64,000 nucleotides of DNA. Source: Streptomyces sp. NBC_00525 (GTDB lineage Bacteria; Actinomycetota; Actinomycetes; Streptomycetales; Streptomycetaceae). A model generated the notes under the pieces. That model made no database searches. It was not told the DNA's origin and was given only the letters and a program-made list of their open reading frames with translations. The position numbers were made by a program, and so were the translations under genes. The stretch's first letter is position 1, and each line of letters starts with the position of its first letter. The stretch is from contig NZ_CP107834.1 in the NCBI RefSeq assembly GCF_036346595.1, positions 5,022,001-5,086,000 on the forward strand. Reading direction: 5' to 3'. This document shows positions 1-8,700 of this stretch, piece by piece.

Positions 1-1478
1 AGGCGGACATCGACGCCACGGCTCGCGAGATCCGTATCGCCCTGCTCGAAGCCGACGTGGCACTGCCCGTCGTCCGGTCCTTCATCGCCAAGGTCAAGGA
101 GCGGGCGCGCGGCGCCGAGGTCTCGCAGGCGCTGAATCCGGCGCAGCAGGTCATCAAGATCGTCAACGAGGAGCTCATCGCCATCCTCGGCGGCGAGACC
201 CGGCGGCTGCGGTTCGCCAAGAACCCGCCCACCGTGATCATGCTCGCCGGTCTCCAGGGTGCCGGTAAGACGACCCTCGCCGGAAAGCTCGGCCGCTGGC
301 TCAAGGGCCAGGGCCACTCCCCGCTGCTCGTCGCCTGCGACCTCCAGCGCCCCAACGCCGTCAACCAGCTGAGCGTCGTCGCCGAGCGCGCCGGGGTCGC
401 GGTGTACGCCCCCCAGCCGGGCAACGGCGTCGGCGACCCGGTCCAGGTCGCCAAGGACTCCATCGAGTACGCGAAGTCCAAGGTCCACGACATCGTCATC
501 GTGGACACCGCCGGCCGCCTCGGCATCGACCAGGAGCTGATGCGGCAGGCCGCGGACATCCGCGACGCCGTCAGCCCGGACGAGATCCTGTTCGTGGTCG
601 ACGCCATGATCGGTCAGGACGCCGTCAACACCGCCGAGGCGTTCCGCGACGGCGTCGGCTTCGACGGCGTCGTGCTCTCCAAGCTCGACGGCGACGCCCG
701 CGGTGGCGCGGCCCTGTCGATCGCCCATGTCACGGGCAAGCAGATCATGTTCGCGTCGAACGGCGAGAAGCTGGACGACTTCGACGCGTTCCACCCTGAC
801 CGGATGGCCTCCCGCATCCTCGACATGGGTGACCTGCTCACCCTGATCGAGCAGGCGGAGAAGACGTTCAGCCAGGAAGAGGCCGAGAAGATGGCCTCCA
901 AGCTGGCGTCCAAGAAGGGCCAGGACTTCACCCTGGACGACTTCCTGGCCCAGATGGAGCAGGTCCGCAAGATGGGCTCCATCTCCAAGCTGCTCGGCAT
1001 GCTCCCCGGCATGGGGCAGATCAAGGACCAGATCAACAACATCGACGAGCGCGACGTCGACCGCACCGCCGCGATCATCAAGTCGATGACCCCGAAGGAG
1101 CGCGCCGAGCCGACGATCATCAACGGCTCCCGGCGCGCCCGTATCGCCAAGGGCTCCGGCGTCGAGGTCAGCGCCGTGAAGAACCTGGTCGAGCGGTTCT
1201 TCGAGGCCCGCAAGATGATGTCCCGCATGGCGCAGGGCGGCGGCATGCCGGGGATGCCCGGCATGCCCGGCATGGGGGGCGGCCCCGGCCGGCAGAAGAA
1301 GCAGGTCAAGCAGGCCAAGGGCAAGCGCAAGAGCGGCAACCCGATGAAGCGCAAGGCCGAGGAGCAGGCAGCCGCCGCCCGCCGCGAGGCCGCGCAGAAC
1401 GGCGCCCCCGGCCTGCCGGCCGGTCAGAGCGGGCAGAACTTCGAGCTGCCCGACGAGTTCAAGAAGTTCATGGGCTGA
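1..1478 (+). CDS. ffh: Signal recognition particle protein Ffh (5' end missing)
   Basis: Signal recognition particle GTPase that binds signal sequences on ribosomes and, with 4.5S RNA and FtsY, directs them to the Sec translocon. The frame is open from the first base of the window, so the start codon and part of the N domain lie upstream. The G domain has the P-loop GLQGAGKTT (about nt 250–276), the DTAGR motif and the SKLDGDARGG motif. The C-terminal M domain is methionine-rich, with a short GMPGMPGM repeat near nt 1240–1275 and a basic Lys/Arg tail. It ends in DEFKKFMG, typical of actinobacterial Ffh. A strong hairpin follows the stop. Confidence 0.97.
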   Translation, partial: ADIDATAREIRIALLEADVALPVVRSFIAKVKERARGAEVSQALNPAQQVIKIVNEELIAILGGETRRLRFAKNPPTVIMLAGLQGAGKTTLAGKLGRWLKGQGHSPLLVACDLQRPNAVNQLSVVAERAGVAVYAPQPGNGVGDPVQVAKDSIEYAKSKVHDIVIVDTAGRLGIDQELMRQAADIRDAVSPDEILFVVDAMIGQDAVNTAEAFRDGVGFDGVVLSKLDGDARGGAALSIAHVTGKQIMFASNGEKLDDFDAFHPDRMASRILDMGDLLTLIEQAEKTFSQEEAEKMASKLASKKGQDFTLDDFLAQMEQVRKMGSISKLLGMLPGMGQIKDQINNIDERDVDRTAAIIKSMTPKERAEPTIINGSRRARIAKGSGVEVSAVKNLVERFFEARKMMSRMAQGGGMPGMPGMPGMGGGPGRQKKQVKQAKGKRKSGNPMKRKAEEQAAAARREAAQNGAPGLPAGQSGQNFELPDEFKKFMG

Positions 1479-1492
1479 GCGCCCCGGGCCCT

Positions 1493-1536
1493 GCCGGAGG
1501 GGCGGTCGCCGCAGCCGCGGTGGCCGCCCCTCCGGC
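1493..1536. terminator. Bidirectional terminator hairpin after ffh
   Basis: Perfect 13-bp inverted repeat (arms 1493–1505 and 1524–1536, 18-nt loop) between the convergent ffh and methyltransferase genes. There is no strong U tract, as is usual in Streptomyces. Confidence 0.7.
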
Positions 1537-1542
1537 GTACGT

Positions 1543-2256
1543 TCACGTGGTGCAGATCAGATAGCGGAAGACGTTGGACATCCGTACCGAGCCGTCCGCC
1601 CGCCGGTACGGCAGGAGCGCGTCGGCGAGCTCCCGCTCGACCTGCCGCCGGTCCGCCGTCCGGACCGCCGCCCGGAACAGTCGGGTCGACAGCAGGCCGC
1701 GTACCGCGCCGTCCATGTCCGCGTAGCCGAACGGGCAGGCGACCCGTCCCGAGCCGTCCGGCCGCAGCCCGGACCGGCGGGCCACGTCCTCCAGGTCGTC
1801 CCGGCGCGGCCCGCGCCCGTCGTCGCCGAGCCGGCCCGCCACCCGCAGCACCGCCTCCGTGGTGCAGCGCTCCGGCGGGCCCCAGCCGGTCAGGACGACC
1901 GCCGAGCCCCGCTCCACCGAGGGCAGCGCGGCCCCCAGCGCCCGTATCAGCTCCTCGCCGTCGCCTGTCTCGCAGCCGATCGGGGTGAAGGCGGTGATCA
2001 GGTCGTGGGGCCCGGCGTCCGGCGCCCTGGCGACCCGTGCGCCGCGTGCGGCGGCCATCCGCAGGGCGAGACCGGTGCCGCTGCCGAGCGCGAGCATCCG
2101 GGTGGTCGGCCCCACCTCCAGCCGCGTGTAGACCGCCTCGTACAGCGGTGCCAGCATCCGTTCCTGGATCTCCGTCCAGTCACGGGCGCGGGAGGCGCCG
2201 TCCGCGGCGGCGGACGACTCCGTGGGCCGGTGGTGCCGAACGAGCGTGGGTGTCAT
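1543..2256 (-). CDS. SAM-dependent methyltransferase-like protein
   Basis: 237-residue protein with a class I methyltransferase core. Motif I is recognisable as LALGSGTGLALRMAA (about residues 55–69), followed by a possible acidic motif and a region resembling post-motif strands (SAVVLTGWGPPER). The substrate is unknown. The C-terminal part (ALLPYRRADGSVRMSNVFRYLICT) resembles other Streptomyces methyltransferase-like proteins of this locus. The ATG start is supported by the upstream divergent gap. It converges on ffh across a shared terminator. Whether it is catalytically active cannot be judged from the sequence. Confidence 0.7.
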   Translation of the reverse strand: MTPTLVRHHRPTESSAAADGASRARDWTEIQERMLAPLYEAVYTRLEVGPTTRMLALGSGTGLALRMAAARGARVARAPDAGPHDLITAFTPIGCETGDGEELIRALGAALPSVERGSAVVLTGWGPPERCTTEAVLRVAGRLGDDGRGPRRDDLEDVARRSGLRPDGSGRVACPFGYADMDGAVRGLLSTRLFRAAVRTADRRQVERELADALLPYRRADGSVRMSNVFRYLICTT

Positions 2257-2498
2257 GGAATGTGCCCCAATCCGCCGATACCGCCGGTTGTGCCGGCGTC
2301 CTTCCGGGGCCCCAGTCTCACCCGCCGCGCCGGGTCGGGCACCTCGGGCACGGGGCGCGTACGGTGTCTACGCGCGCAGGCGTACGCGCCGCTACGTACC
2401 GGCTTGGTGCGAGCTGTGCGGCTTCTCCGCAGATCAGCGCACCCGCCCTCGTCGGGACGCATGAACGTCAACCGACTGGTACGTGCAAAATATTTGGG
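2257..2498. other. Divergent intergenic region
   Basis: Gap of 242 bases between the divergent methyltransferase and SprT-like genes. It should hold both promoters. An AT-rich patch (AAAATATTT, about 2487–2495) stands out just before the ATG at 2499. No convincing hairpin or small gene was seen. Confidence 0.4.
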
Positions 2499-2546
2499 AT
2501 GGCCCGGAATCGGAACACCGAGGGCCCCGCGCTCGTTGGTCACGAC

Positions 2547-3140
2547 GTGAGCACGACACCACCTGTACTTGCCGCAGAGCTGGCGCAGGCGTGGGCCGAC
2601 ATTCAGCGGTACCACCCCGAGCTGCCCGATCTCGCCGCACCCGAGTCCCTGATCGGAGAGTCCTCGTCCGCCTGTGGCGCCGAACTCTCCTTCGAGCGAC
2701 TGCTCCACGAGGCAGTCCACGGCATCGCCGCCGCCAGAGGTGTCCGAGACACCTCGCGCGCCGGCCGCTACCACAACAGACGATTCCTGGCCATCGCCGA
2801 GGAGCTGGGCCTCGACCACGCCGAGGAGCCCCATCCCAGCAGCGGCTTCTCACTGGTCACGCTCAACCCCGAGGCCAAGCGGCGCTACCGCCCGACGACG
2901 GAACGGCTGCAGCGCGCCCTCAAGGCGCACACCGTGGCCACCGCCGCCGACACCAAGCGCTCCTTCCGCGGCCCCGCCGCCCGGCACGGCTCCTCCGGAG
3001 GGGGCGTGCGGGTCAAGGCCGTGTGCGACTGCGGACGCAATGTGCGCGTGGTCCCCTCGGTCCTCGCGCAGGCCCCGATCGTCTGCGGCGGCTGCGGGAA
3101 GCCGTTCCGGATTCCGGAGACGGCGGTCGCGGTGGGGTGA
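2547..3140 (+). CDS. SprT-like putative zinc protein with C-terminal zinc ribbon
   Basis: About 197 residues from the GTG at 2547; an in-frame ATG at 2499 would add 16 residues. The central HEAVH motif, followed by GVRDTSRAGRYHNRRF and EELGL, is the hallmark of a SprT-like metallopeptidase-type fold seen in actinobacterial chromosomes, plasmids and phages. The C-terminus carries CDCGRNVRV and CGGCGKPF, a four-cysteine zinc ribbon. The substrate is unknown. In SprT/SPRTN relatives the HExxH site acts on DNA–protein crosslinks, but here that is only analogy. It sits upstream of rpsP but is separated from it by about 157 bases. Confidence 0.7.
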   Translation: MSTTPPVLAAELAQAWADIQRYHPELPDLAAPESLIGESSSACGAELSFERLLHEAVHGIAAARGVRDTSRAGRYHNRRFLAIAEELGLDHAEEPHPSSGFSLVTLNPEAKRRYRPTTERLQRALKAHTVATAADTKRSFRGPAARHGSSGGGVRVKAVCDCGRNVRVVPSVLAQAPIVCGGCGKPFRIPETAVAVG

Positions 3141-3297
3141 GCCGTCGTGGTGTGGCACAATGACTAGCTGTACTCGACAGTCGCACAGGACCCCTCTCTC
3201 CTCCGGCTGACGCGTCCATCGGGCACCCGAGTACCGCAACCCCACGTGGCATCTTCGTTGTGCCCAACCACGTCATAGACCAGGAGACACCACTCCC

Positions 3298-3738
3298 GTG
3301 GCAGTCAAGATCAAGCTGAAGCGTCTGGGCAAGATCCGTTCGCCTCACTACCGCATCGTCGTCGCCGACTCCCGTACCCGCCGTGACGGCCGGGCCATCG
3401 AGGAGATCGGCCTGTACCACCCGGTGCAGAACCCGTCGCGCATCGAGGTCAACTCGGAGCGCGCGCAGTACTGGCTGTCCGTCGGCGCCCAGCCGACCGA
3501 GCCGGTCCTCGCGATCCTGAAGCTCACCGGCGACTGGCAGGCGCACAAGGGCCTCCCGGCCCCCGCGCCGCTGCTGCAGCCGGAGCCCAAGGCCGACAAG
3601 CGCGCCCTGTTCGACGCCCTCTCCGCTGACGGCGAGGAGTCGAAGGGCGAGGCCATCACGCCGAAGGCGAAGAAGGCCGACAAGAAGGCGGACGAGGCTG
3701 CTGACGCTGCCGCCTCCGCCGAGTCGACCGAGGCCTGA
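3298..3738 (+). CDS. rpsP: 30S ribosomal protein S16
   Basis: Small-subunit ribosomal protein that stabilises 16S rRNA folding. The N-terminus ([20 protein letters not shown]) and the [14 protein letters not shown] motif are diagnostic. At 146 residues it is longer than typical S16 because of an acidic/Lys/Ala-rich tail common in Streptomyces. GTG start with an AGGAG-type site about 10 bases upstream. First gene of the rpsP–khpA–rimM–trmD cluster. The upstream region has a CACAAT element near 3166 that could be a -10 box. Confidence 0.96.
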   Translation: MAVKIKLKRLGKIRSPHYRIVVADSRTRRDGRAIEEIGLYHPVQNPSRIEVNSERAQYWLSVGAQPTEPVLAILKLTGDWQAHKGLPAPAPLLQPEPKADKRALFDALSADGEESKGEAITPKAKKADKKADEAADAAASAESTEA

Positions 3739-3740
3739 GC

Positions 3741-3980
3741 ATGCTCGAGGAGGCTCTCGAGCACCTCGTGAAAGGCATCGTCGACAACCCCGACGACGTG
3801 CAGGTCGCCTCGCGCAACCTGCGTCGCGGGCGCGTGCTCGAGGTCCGGGTTCATCCCGATGACCTCGGCAAGGTGATCGGCCGCAACGGCCGCACCGCAC
3901 GCGCGCTGCGCACCGTCGTGGGCGCCATCGGCGGCCGTGGCATCCGCGTCGACCTCGTCGATGTGGACCAGGTTCGCTGA
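3741..3980 (+). CDS. khpA: KH-domain RNA-binding protein KhpA (YlqC family)
   Basis: 79-residue single KH domain with the binding loop VIGRNGRTARALRT (GxxG is GRNG). Family members bind small RNAs and act with KhpB in Gram-positive bacteria. The ATG lies 2 bases after the rpsP stop, so the two are surely co-transcribed and probably translationally coupled. The order rpsP–khpA–rimM–trmD is conserved in actinobacteria. Confidence 0.93.
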   Translation: MLEEALEHLVKGIVDNPDDVQVASRNLRRGRVLEVRVHPDDLGKVIGRNGRTARALRTVVGAIGGRGIRVDLVDVDQVR

Positions 3981-4059
3981 CAGAAGTTGAACACCGGCAC
4001 GGGCCGGGGAGGGCCAAGCGCCCACCCCGGCCCGTCGTCGTACGACAGGAGAGACACAG

Positions 4060-4656
4060 GTGCAGTTGGTAGTCGCACGGATCGGTCGCGCCCACGGCAT
4101 CAAGGGCGAGGTCACCGTCGAGGTCCGCACGGACGAGCCGGAGCTGCGGCTCGGCCCCGGAGCCGTACTGGCCACCGAGCCGGCCGCGGCCGGACCGCTG
4201 ACGATCGAGACCGGCCGGGTGCACAGCGGCAGGCTGCTGCTGCGCTTCGAGGGCGTGAAGGACCGTACGGCCGCCGAGGCGCTGCGCAACACCCTGCTGA
4301 TCGCCGAGGTCGACCCGGCGGAGCTCCCGGAGGACCCGGAGGAGTTCTACGACCACCAGCTGATGGACCTGGACGTCGTCCTCGCGGACGGCACCGGGAT
4401 CGGCCGGATCACGGAGATCACACATCTGCCGTCCCAGGACCTCCTCATCGTGGAGCGGCCGGACGGCAGCGAGGTGATGATCCCGTTCGTCGAGGAGATC
4501 GTCACCGAGATCGATCTGGACGAGCAGCGCGCGGTGATCACCCCGCCGCCCGGCCTGATCGACGCGAGCGAGGCGGTCGTGGCCTCCTCCCGCGAGGAGG
4601 GCACCGGGGTGCCCTCCCCCGAGGAGGGCACCGGGGCGAAGGGCGGGGACGCCTGA
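4060..4656 (+). CDS. rimM: Ribosome maturation factor RimM
   Basis: Binds S19 and assists 30S head assembly. The N-terminal beta-barrel starts [17 protein letters not shown], and the PRC-barrel part has [12 protein letters not shown] and [13 protein letters not shown]. Length 198 residues. GTG start preceded by AGGAGAG. The tail contains a duplicated EEGTG peptide because the DNA holds an imperfect palindrome (4597–4616) and a second copy of its left half. The stop overlaps the trmD start by one base (TGATG). Confidence 0.95.
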   Translation: MQLVVARIGRAHGIKGEVTVEVRTDEPELRLGPGAVLATEPAAAGPLTIETGRVHSGRLLLRFEGVKDRTAAEALRNTLLIAEVDPAELPEDPEEFYDHQLMDLDVVLADGTGIGRITEITHLPSQDLLIVERPDGSEVMIPFVEEIVTEIDLDEQRAVITPPPGLIDASEAVVASSREEGTGVPSPEEGTGAKGGDA

Positions 4657-5477
4657 TGCGCCTCGACGTCGTCACGATCTTCCCCGAGTACCTGGAACCG
4701 CTCAACGTCTCCCTGGTCGGCAAGGCCCGCGCGGCCGGCCGCCTCGACGTGCGGGTGCACGACCTGCGCTCCTGGACGTACGACCGGCACAACACCGTCG
4801 ACGACACCCCGTACGGCGGCGGCCCCGGCATGGTCATGAAGACCGATCCGTGGGGCGACGCCCTGGACGAGGTCCTGGCGGACGGCTACGAGACGGGGGC
4901 GCACGACCCGGTCCTCGTGGTGCCGACGCCGAGCGGGCGGCCGTTCACCCAGGAACTCGCCGTCGAACTCTCCGAGCGGCCCTGGCTGGTCTTCACGCCG
5001 GCCCGCTACGAGGGCATCGACCGGCGGGTGACCGAGGAGTACGCCACCCGGATGCGGGTGGTCGAGGTGTCCATCGGCGACTACGTGCTGGCCGGCGGGG
5101 AGGCCGCCGTGCTGGTGATCACCGAGGCGGTGGCCCGGCTGCTGCCCGGCGTCCTCGGCAACGCCGCCTCCCACCAGGACGACTCCTTCGCCCCCGGCGC
5201 CATGGCCAACCTCCTGGAGGGGCCCGTCTACACCAAGCCGCCCGAGTGGCGCGGCCGGTCCATCCCCGAGGTGCTGCTCAGCGGCCACCACGGGCGGATC
5301 GCGCGCTGGCGGCGGGACGAGGCGCTGCGCCGTACCGCCGCGTACCGGCCCGAACTGATCGAGCGGTGCGAGGCGTCCGGCTTCGACAAGAAGGACCGCG
5401 AGATGCTCTCCATCCTCGGCTGGTCCCCGGAACCGGGTGGCCGATTTTGGCGCAGGCCCGAGGCCGTGGAAGAATAG
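4656..5477 (+). CDS. trmD: tRNA (guanine-N1)-methyltransferase TrmD
   Basis: Methylates G37 of tRNAs with SAM, preventing +1 frameshifts. 273 residues, starting [16 protein letters not shown]. Knot-region motifs PYGGGPGMVMK, ARYEGIDRRV and SIGDYVLAGGEAA are intact, as is the C-terminal H-P-linked helical domain (VLLSGHHGRIARWRR). The start is fixed by the one-base overlap with rimM. The same frame is open far upstream, but that part is out-of-frame rimM sequence. Confidence 0.97.
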   Translation: MRLDVVTIFPEYLEPLNVSLVGKARAAGRLDVRVHDLRSWTYDRHNTVDDTPYGGGPGMVMKTDPWGDALDEVLADGYETGAHDPVLVVPTPSGRPFTQELAVELSERPWLVFTPARYEGIDRRVTEEYATRMRVVEVSIGDYVLAGGEAAVLVITEAVARLLPGVLGNAASHQDDSFAPGAMANLLEGPVYTKPPEWRGRSIPEVLLSGHHGRIARWRRDEALRRTAAYRPELIERCEASGFDKKDREMLSILGWSPEPGGRFWRRPEAVEE

Positions 5478-5605
5478 GCCGCTGCTGTCCGTCCGGCGTG
5501 CGCCCCTGCCACAGGGGGACACGACGCCCGTCCGACGCGACCGGCCCCTAGCATTCATCACTCTCCCGTCGATGACCTGTGGCATCGGCGAAGAAAGCAG
5601 ACAAC

Positions 5606-5956
5606 ATGGCTTCCCTGCTCGACGACGTCAATGCCGCGTCGCTGCGTACCGACATCCCGGCGTTCCGCCCCGGTGACACCGTCAACGTTCACGTCCGCGT
5701 GATCGAGGGCAACCGCTCCCGTGTCCAGCAGTTCAAGGGCATCGTCATCCGCCGCCAGGGCGCGGGCGTCAGCGAGACCTTCACGGTTCGCAAGGTCTCC
5801 TTCAGCGTCGGCGTCGAGCGCACCTTCCCGGTGCACAGCCCGATCTTCGAGAAGATCGAGCTCGTGACCCGCGGTGACGTCCGTCGCGCCAAGCTGTACT
5901 TCCTCCGTGAGCTGCGCGGCAAGGCCGCGAAGATCAAGGAGAAGCGCGACCGCTGA
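5606..5956 (+). CDS. rplS: 50S ribosomal protein L19
   Basis: Large-subunit protein at the 30S–50S interface. 116 residues from ATG 5606 ([18 protein letters not shown]), with the diagnostic [31 protein letters not shown] and [20 protein letters not shown]. An in-frame upstream start at 5579 would add nine residues, but the purine-rich stretch 5590–5600 fits a ribosome site for 5606. A 128-base gap after trmD probably holds its own promoter. Confidence 0.96.
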   Translation: MASLLDDVNAASLRTDIPAFRPGDTVNVHVRVIEGNRSRVQQFKGIVIRRQGAGVSETFTVRKVSFSVGVERTFPVHSPIFEKIELVTRGDVRRAKLYFLRELRGKAAKIKEKRDR

Positions 5957-5986
5957 GCTGACTGCCTGGTCCACAGGGTGTCCGGT

Positions 5987-5992
5987 TAAGCT
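5987..5992 (+). promoter_or_regulatory. Candidate -10 box (TAAGCT) for a near-leaderless signal peptidase mRNA
   Basis: TAAGCT lies 9 bases before the ATG at 6002, with no Shine–Dalgarno sequence between. A start site 7–8 bases downstream would put the ATG at or within 3 bases of the mRNA 5' end. No good -35 box is visible. Confidence 0.35.
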
Positions 5993-6001
5993 CTGGCCCC
6001 G

Positions 6002-6784
6002 ATGGACACGCAAGCAGAACTCCAGGAGCGCGACCGCTCCTCCGCACCCGATCCGGGTCCGGGGGAGGGGTCGCGCTCTTCGCGTGCCCGGAACCGGATC
6101 GCCGCCGTGCTGTCCCGGCGGCTGTCCTGGCGGGGGACCTTCGCGCTCGGTGCCGTCTGCGCGGTGTTCGTGCTTCTGTTCAGCAGTTTCGTGGTGCAGC
6201 CCTTCCTGATCCCCAGCGCCTCGATGGAGCCGACGCTCCGGGTGGGCGACCGGGTGCTCGTGAACAAGCTGGCGTACCGCTTCGGTGACGAGCCCCGGCG
6301 CGGCGATGTGATCGTCTTCGACGGCACCGGCTCCTTCGTGCGCGAGGGCGCCGAGCAGAACCCGGTCGTCGCGCTGCTGCACGGGGCCGCGGCATCGCTC
6401 GGGCTGGCGCGGCCCGCCGAGACCGACTTCGTGAAGCGGGTGGTGGGCGTCGGCGGCGACCGGGTGGTCTGCTGCGACGCGCGGGGCCGGATCGAGGTGA
6501 ACGGCCGGCCGGTGGCGGAGGACTACCTCTTCCCCGGTGACGCGGCCTCGAAGGTCCCGTTCGACATCGTGGTGGCGGACGGCGCGCTCTGGGTGATGGG
6601 CGACCACCGCAGCCGCTCCCGCGACTCCCGCGACCACCTGGGGGAGCCGGGCGGCGGTGTGGTGCCGGTGGACCGGGTGATCGGGCGGGTCGACTGGTTC
6701 GGCTGGCCGCTCGGGCGGATCGGCTCGCTGCCGGGCACCGCCGCCTTCGACTCCGTACCGGCGCCCGGTCCGGGCCATGGGTAG
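6002..6784 (+). CDS. lepB: Type I signal peptidase, copy 1 of 5 (SipW position)
   Basis: Membrane-bound serine protease with a Ser/Lys dyad that removes signal peptides from exported proteins. 260 residues: cytoplasmic N-tail, one transmembrane helix (about residues 45–66), catalytic Ser in PSASMEPTL, catalytic Lys in FVKRVVGVGGD, and the MGDHRSRSRDSR box. It lacks an obvious C-terminal membrane segment. First of five tandem copies. Position corresponds to sipW of the four-gene S. lividans sipWXYZ cluster. Copy 2 starts 8 bases before this stop. Confidence 0.93.
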   Translation: MDTQAELQERDRSSAPDPGPGEGSRSSRARNRIAAVLSRRLSWRGTFALGAVCAVFVLLFSSFVVQPFLIPSASMEPTLRVGDRVLVNKLAYRFGDEPRRGDVIVFDGTGSFVREGAEQNPVVALLHGAAASLGLARPAETDFVKRVVGVGGDRVVCCDARGRIEVNGRPVAEDYLFPGDAASKVPFDIVVADGALWVMGDHRSRSRDSRDHLGEPGGGVVPVDRVIGRVDWFGWPLGRIGSLPGTAAFDSVPAPGPGHG

Positions 6785-7856
6785 CCGGGGGCGCCGCGCC
6801 GCGCCCGCCGCCGGGCGCGCCGCCGTGCGCGGGGCGCCGGAGGAGGATGCCGCCCGCTCCCTGCCGACCCGGGCCGAGCGGCGCAAGCTGGCCCGCAAGG
6901 TGAAGCGCAGACGCCGCCGGTCGGCGGTGCGGGAGATTCCGCTCCTGATCACGGTGGCGCTGCTGATCGCGCTCTTCATGAAGACGTTCCTGGTGCAGGC
7001 GTTCGTGATCCCGTCCGGATCGATGGAGCAGACCATCCGCATCGGCGACCGGGTGCTCGTGGACAAGCTGACGCCGTGGCTCGGGTCCAAGCCGCAGCGC
7101 GGTGACGTCGTGGTGTTCCGCAATCCGTCCGACTGGCCGCCGCCGAACCCGGTGGGCGAGGAGGACCCGCCGCCGGTCGGCGTCAAGCAGCTGAAGCAGC
7201 TGCTCACCTTCGCGGGGCTGCTCCCCTCGGACGACGAGCAGGACCTGATCAAGCGCGTGGTGGCCGTGGGCGGTGACACGGTGCGCTGCTGCGCGGCGGA
7301 CGGCAGGATCACCGTCAACGGCGTGGCGGTGGACGAACCCTATGTTTTTCCCGGCGATTCCCCTTCCACCATCAAATTCGAGGTAAAGGTTCCGCCGGGC
7401 CGTCTCTTCGTCATGGGGGACCATCGTTCGAACTCCGCCGATTCACGGTTCCACCTGGACCGGACGGCGGACGGCACGATCTCCGAGGACGCGGTCGTGG
7501 GGCGGGCGAAGTGGATCGTCTGGCCCTTCGGGCACTGGGCTGAACTGGCGCAGCGCTCGGCGTTCTCCGCGGTCCCGGACGCGCGTGCCGGTTCGGCGGC
7601 GGTCTCGGGACCGTCGAATAGTGTGTCCGAGGAATCCAACCGATTGATCCGACTCCCGACCCCTGCGGAACTCCCGCTCGTTATGGGAGTGGTGGGCCTG
7701 CATCGGCTAGGACGCAGGCGGTGGCACGGAATAAGGAGTGGATGTGGGGGATTTGGCGGTCGGCGCACGATCCGGACGCGACGAACCCGAGGACCGGCCG
7801 GGCAGCCAGGTGCCTTCCGAGCAGCCCGCCGGGGCCGCGGGGGAAGGGGCGGCTGA
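6777..7856 (+). CDS. lepB: Type I signal peptidase, copy 2 of 5 (SipX position)
   Basis: 359-residue frame. Basic N-terminal tail (residues 25–50 rich in Arg/Lys), transmembrane helix IPLLITVALLIALFMKTFLV, catalytic Ser in PSGSMEQTI, Lys in LIKRVVAVGGD, and MGDHRSNSADSR. A weak hydrophobic stretch (ELPLVMGVVGL) near residue 305 may be a second anchor, followed by a long Arg/Gly-rich tail. The last 113 bases overlap copy 3 in a different frame, so either the tail is real and dual-coded or a sequencing error hides an earlier stop. The ATG overlaps the end of copy 1. Confidence 0.9.
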   Translation: MGSRGRRAAPAAGRAAVRGAPEEDAARSLPTRAERRKLARKVKRRRRRSAVREIPLLITVALLIALFMKTFLVQAFVIPSGSMEQTIRIGDRVLVDKLTPWLGSKPQRGDVVVFRNPSDWPPPNPVGEEDPPPVGVKQLKQLLTFAGLLPSDDEQDLIKRVVAVGGDTVRCCAADGRITVNGVAVDEPYVFPGDSPSTIKFEVKVPPGRLFVMGDHRSNSADSRFHLDRTADGTISEDAVVGRAKWIVWPFGHWAELAQRSAFSAVPDARAGSAAVSGPSNSVSEESNRLIRLPTPAELPLVMGVVGLHRLGRRRWHGIRSGCGGFGGRRTIRTRRTRGPAGQPGAFRAARRGRGGRGG

Positions 7857-8700
7857 GGACGGGACGGCGGTGAGCGGGACGGAGAGCGACGACGGCGCGT
7901 CCGGCGACGGCACGTCCCGGAAGAAGAACCCCCGCCCGTTCTGGAAGGAACTGCCGCTCCTCATCGGTGTCGCGCTGATTCTGGCGCTGCTGATCAAGAC
8001 GTTCCTGGTGCAGGCGTTCTCGATCCCCTCGGACTCGATGCAGAACACGCTCCAGCGGGGCGACCGGGTCGTGGTCGACAAGCTGACGCCGTGGTTCGGG
8101 GCGGAGCCGGAGCGCGGCGAGGTCGTCGTCTTCCACGACCCGGGCGGCTGGCTGGAGGGCAGCCAGGCCCCCGAGCCGAACGCGGTCCAGAAGTTCCTCA
8201 GCTTCATCGGGCTGATGCCGTCCGCCGAGGAGAAGGACCTGATCAAGCGGGTCATCGGCGTCGGCGGTGACACGGTGGAGTGCAAGAAGGGCGGCCCGGT
8301 CACGGTCAACGGCAAGGCGCTCGACGACAAGTCCTTCATCTTCGAGGGCAACAGCGCCTGCGACGACGAGCCGTTCGGCCCGATCAAGGTGCCCGAGGGC
8401 CGGATCTGGGTGATGGGCGACCACCGCCAGAACTCCCTGGACTCCCGCTACCACCAGAACCTGCCGGGCGGCGGCACGGTCTCCAACGACGAGGTGGTCG
8501 GCCGGGCCATCGCCATCGTGTGGCCGGTCGGCCGCTGGGCGACCCTGCCGGTCCCCAAGACCTTCGACCAGCCGGGCATCGGCACCGCCGCCGCCGCGGC
8601 GCCGGGGGTGATGGGCCTCGCGGGTGCCGTGCCGCTGGTGCTGTGGCGCAGGCGGCGCCGGGCCGCGGCCGCCGCCGGCACAGTGAGGAATGACGCGTGA
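7744..8700 (+). CDS. lepB: Type I signal peptidase, copy 3 of 5
   Basis: 318 residues from GTG 7744, which sits 5 bases after AAGGAG (7733–7738); GTG 7738 overlaps that site and is less likely. An acidic N-terminal tail of about 65 residues precedes RKKNPRPFWKELPLL and the transmembrane helix. Ser is in SDSMQNTL and Lys in LIKRVIGVGGD, with an ECKKGG insert and MGDHRQNSLDSR. The C-terminus has GVMGLAGAVPLVLWRRRRR, a short putative anchor. Very similar to copy 4 in both protein and DNA, so probably a recent tandem duplicate. Confidence 0.93.
   Translation: MGDLAVGARSGRDEPEDRPGSQVPSEQPAGAAGEGAAEDGTAVSGTESDDGASGDGTSRKKNPRPFWKELPLLIGVALILALLIKTFLVQAFSIPSDSMQNTLQRGDRVVVDKLTPWFGAEPERGEVVVFHDPGGWLEGSQAPEPNAVQKFLSFIGLMPSAEEKDLIKRVIGVGGDTVECKKGGPVTVNGKALDDKSFIFEGNSACDDEPFGPIKVPEGRIWVMGDHRQNSLDSRYHQNLPGGGTVSNDEVVGRAIAIVWPVGRWATLPVPKTFDQPGIGTAAAAAPGVMGLAGAVPLVLWRRRRRAAAAAGTVRNDA

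Noticed and set aside
4597..4640. Palindrome in the rimM tail as a mobile repeat (REP-like)
   Set aside because: It is in frame, occurs only here in the window, and the second copy is half-length; a local duplication explains it.
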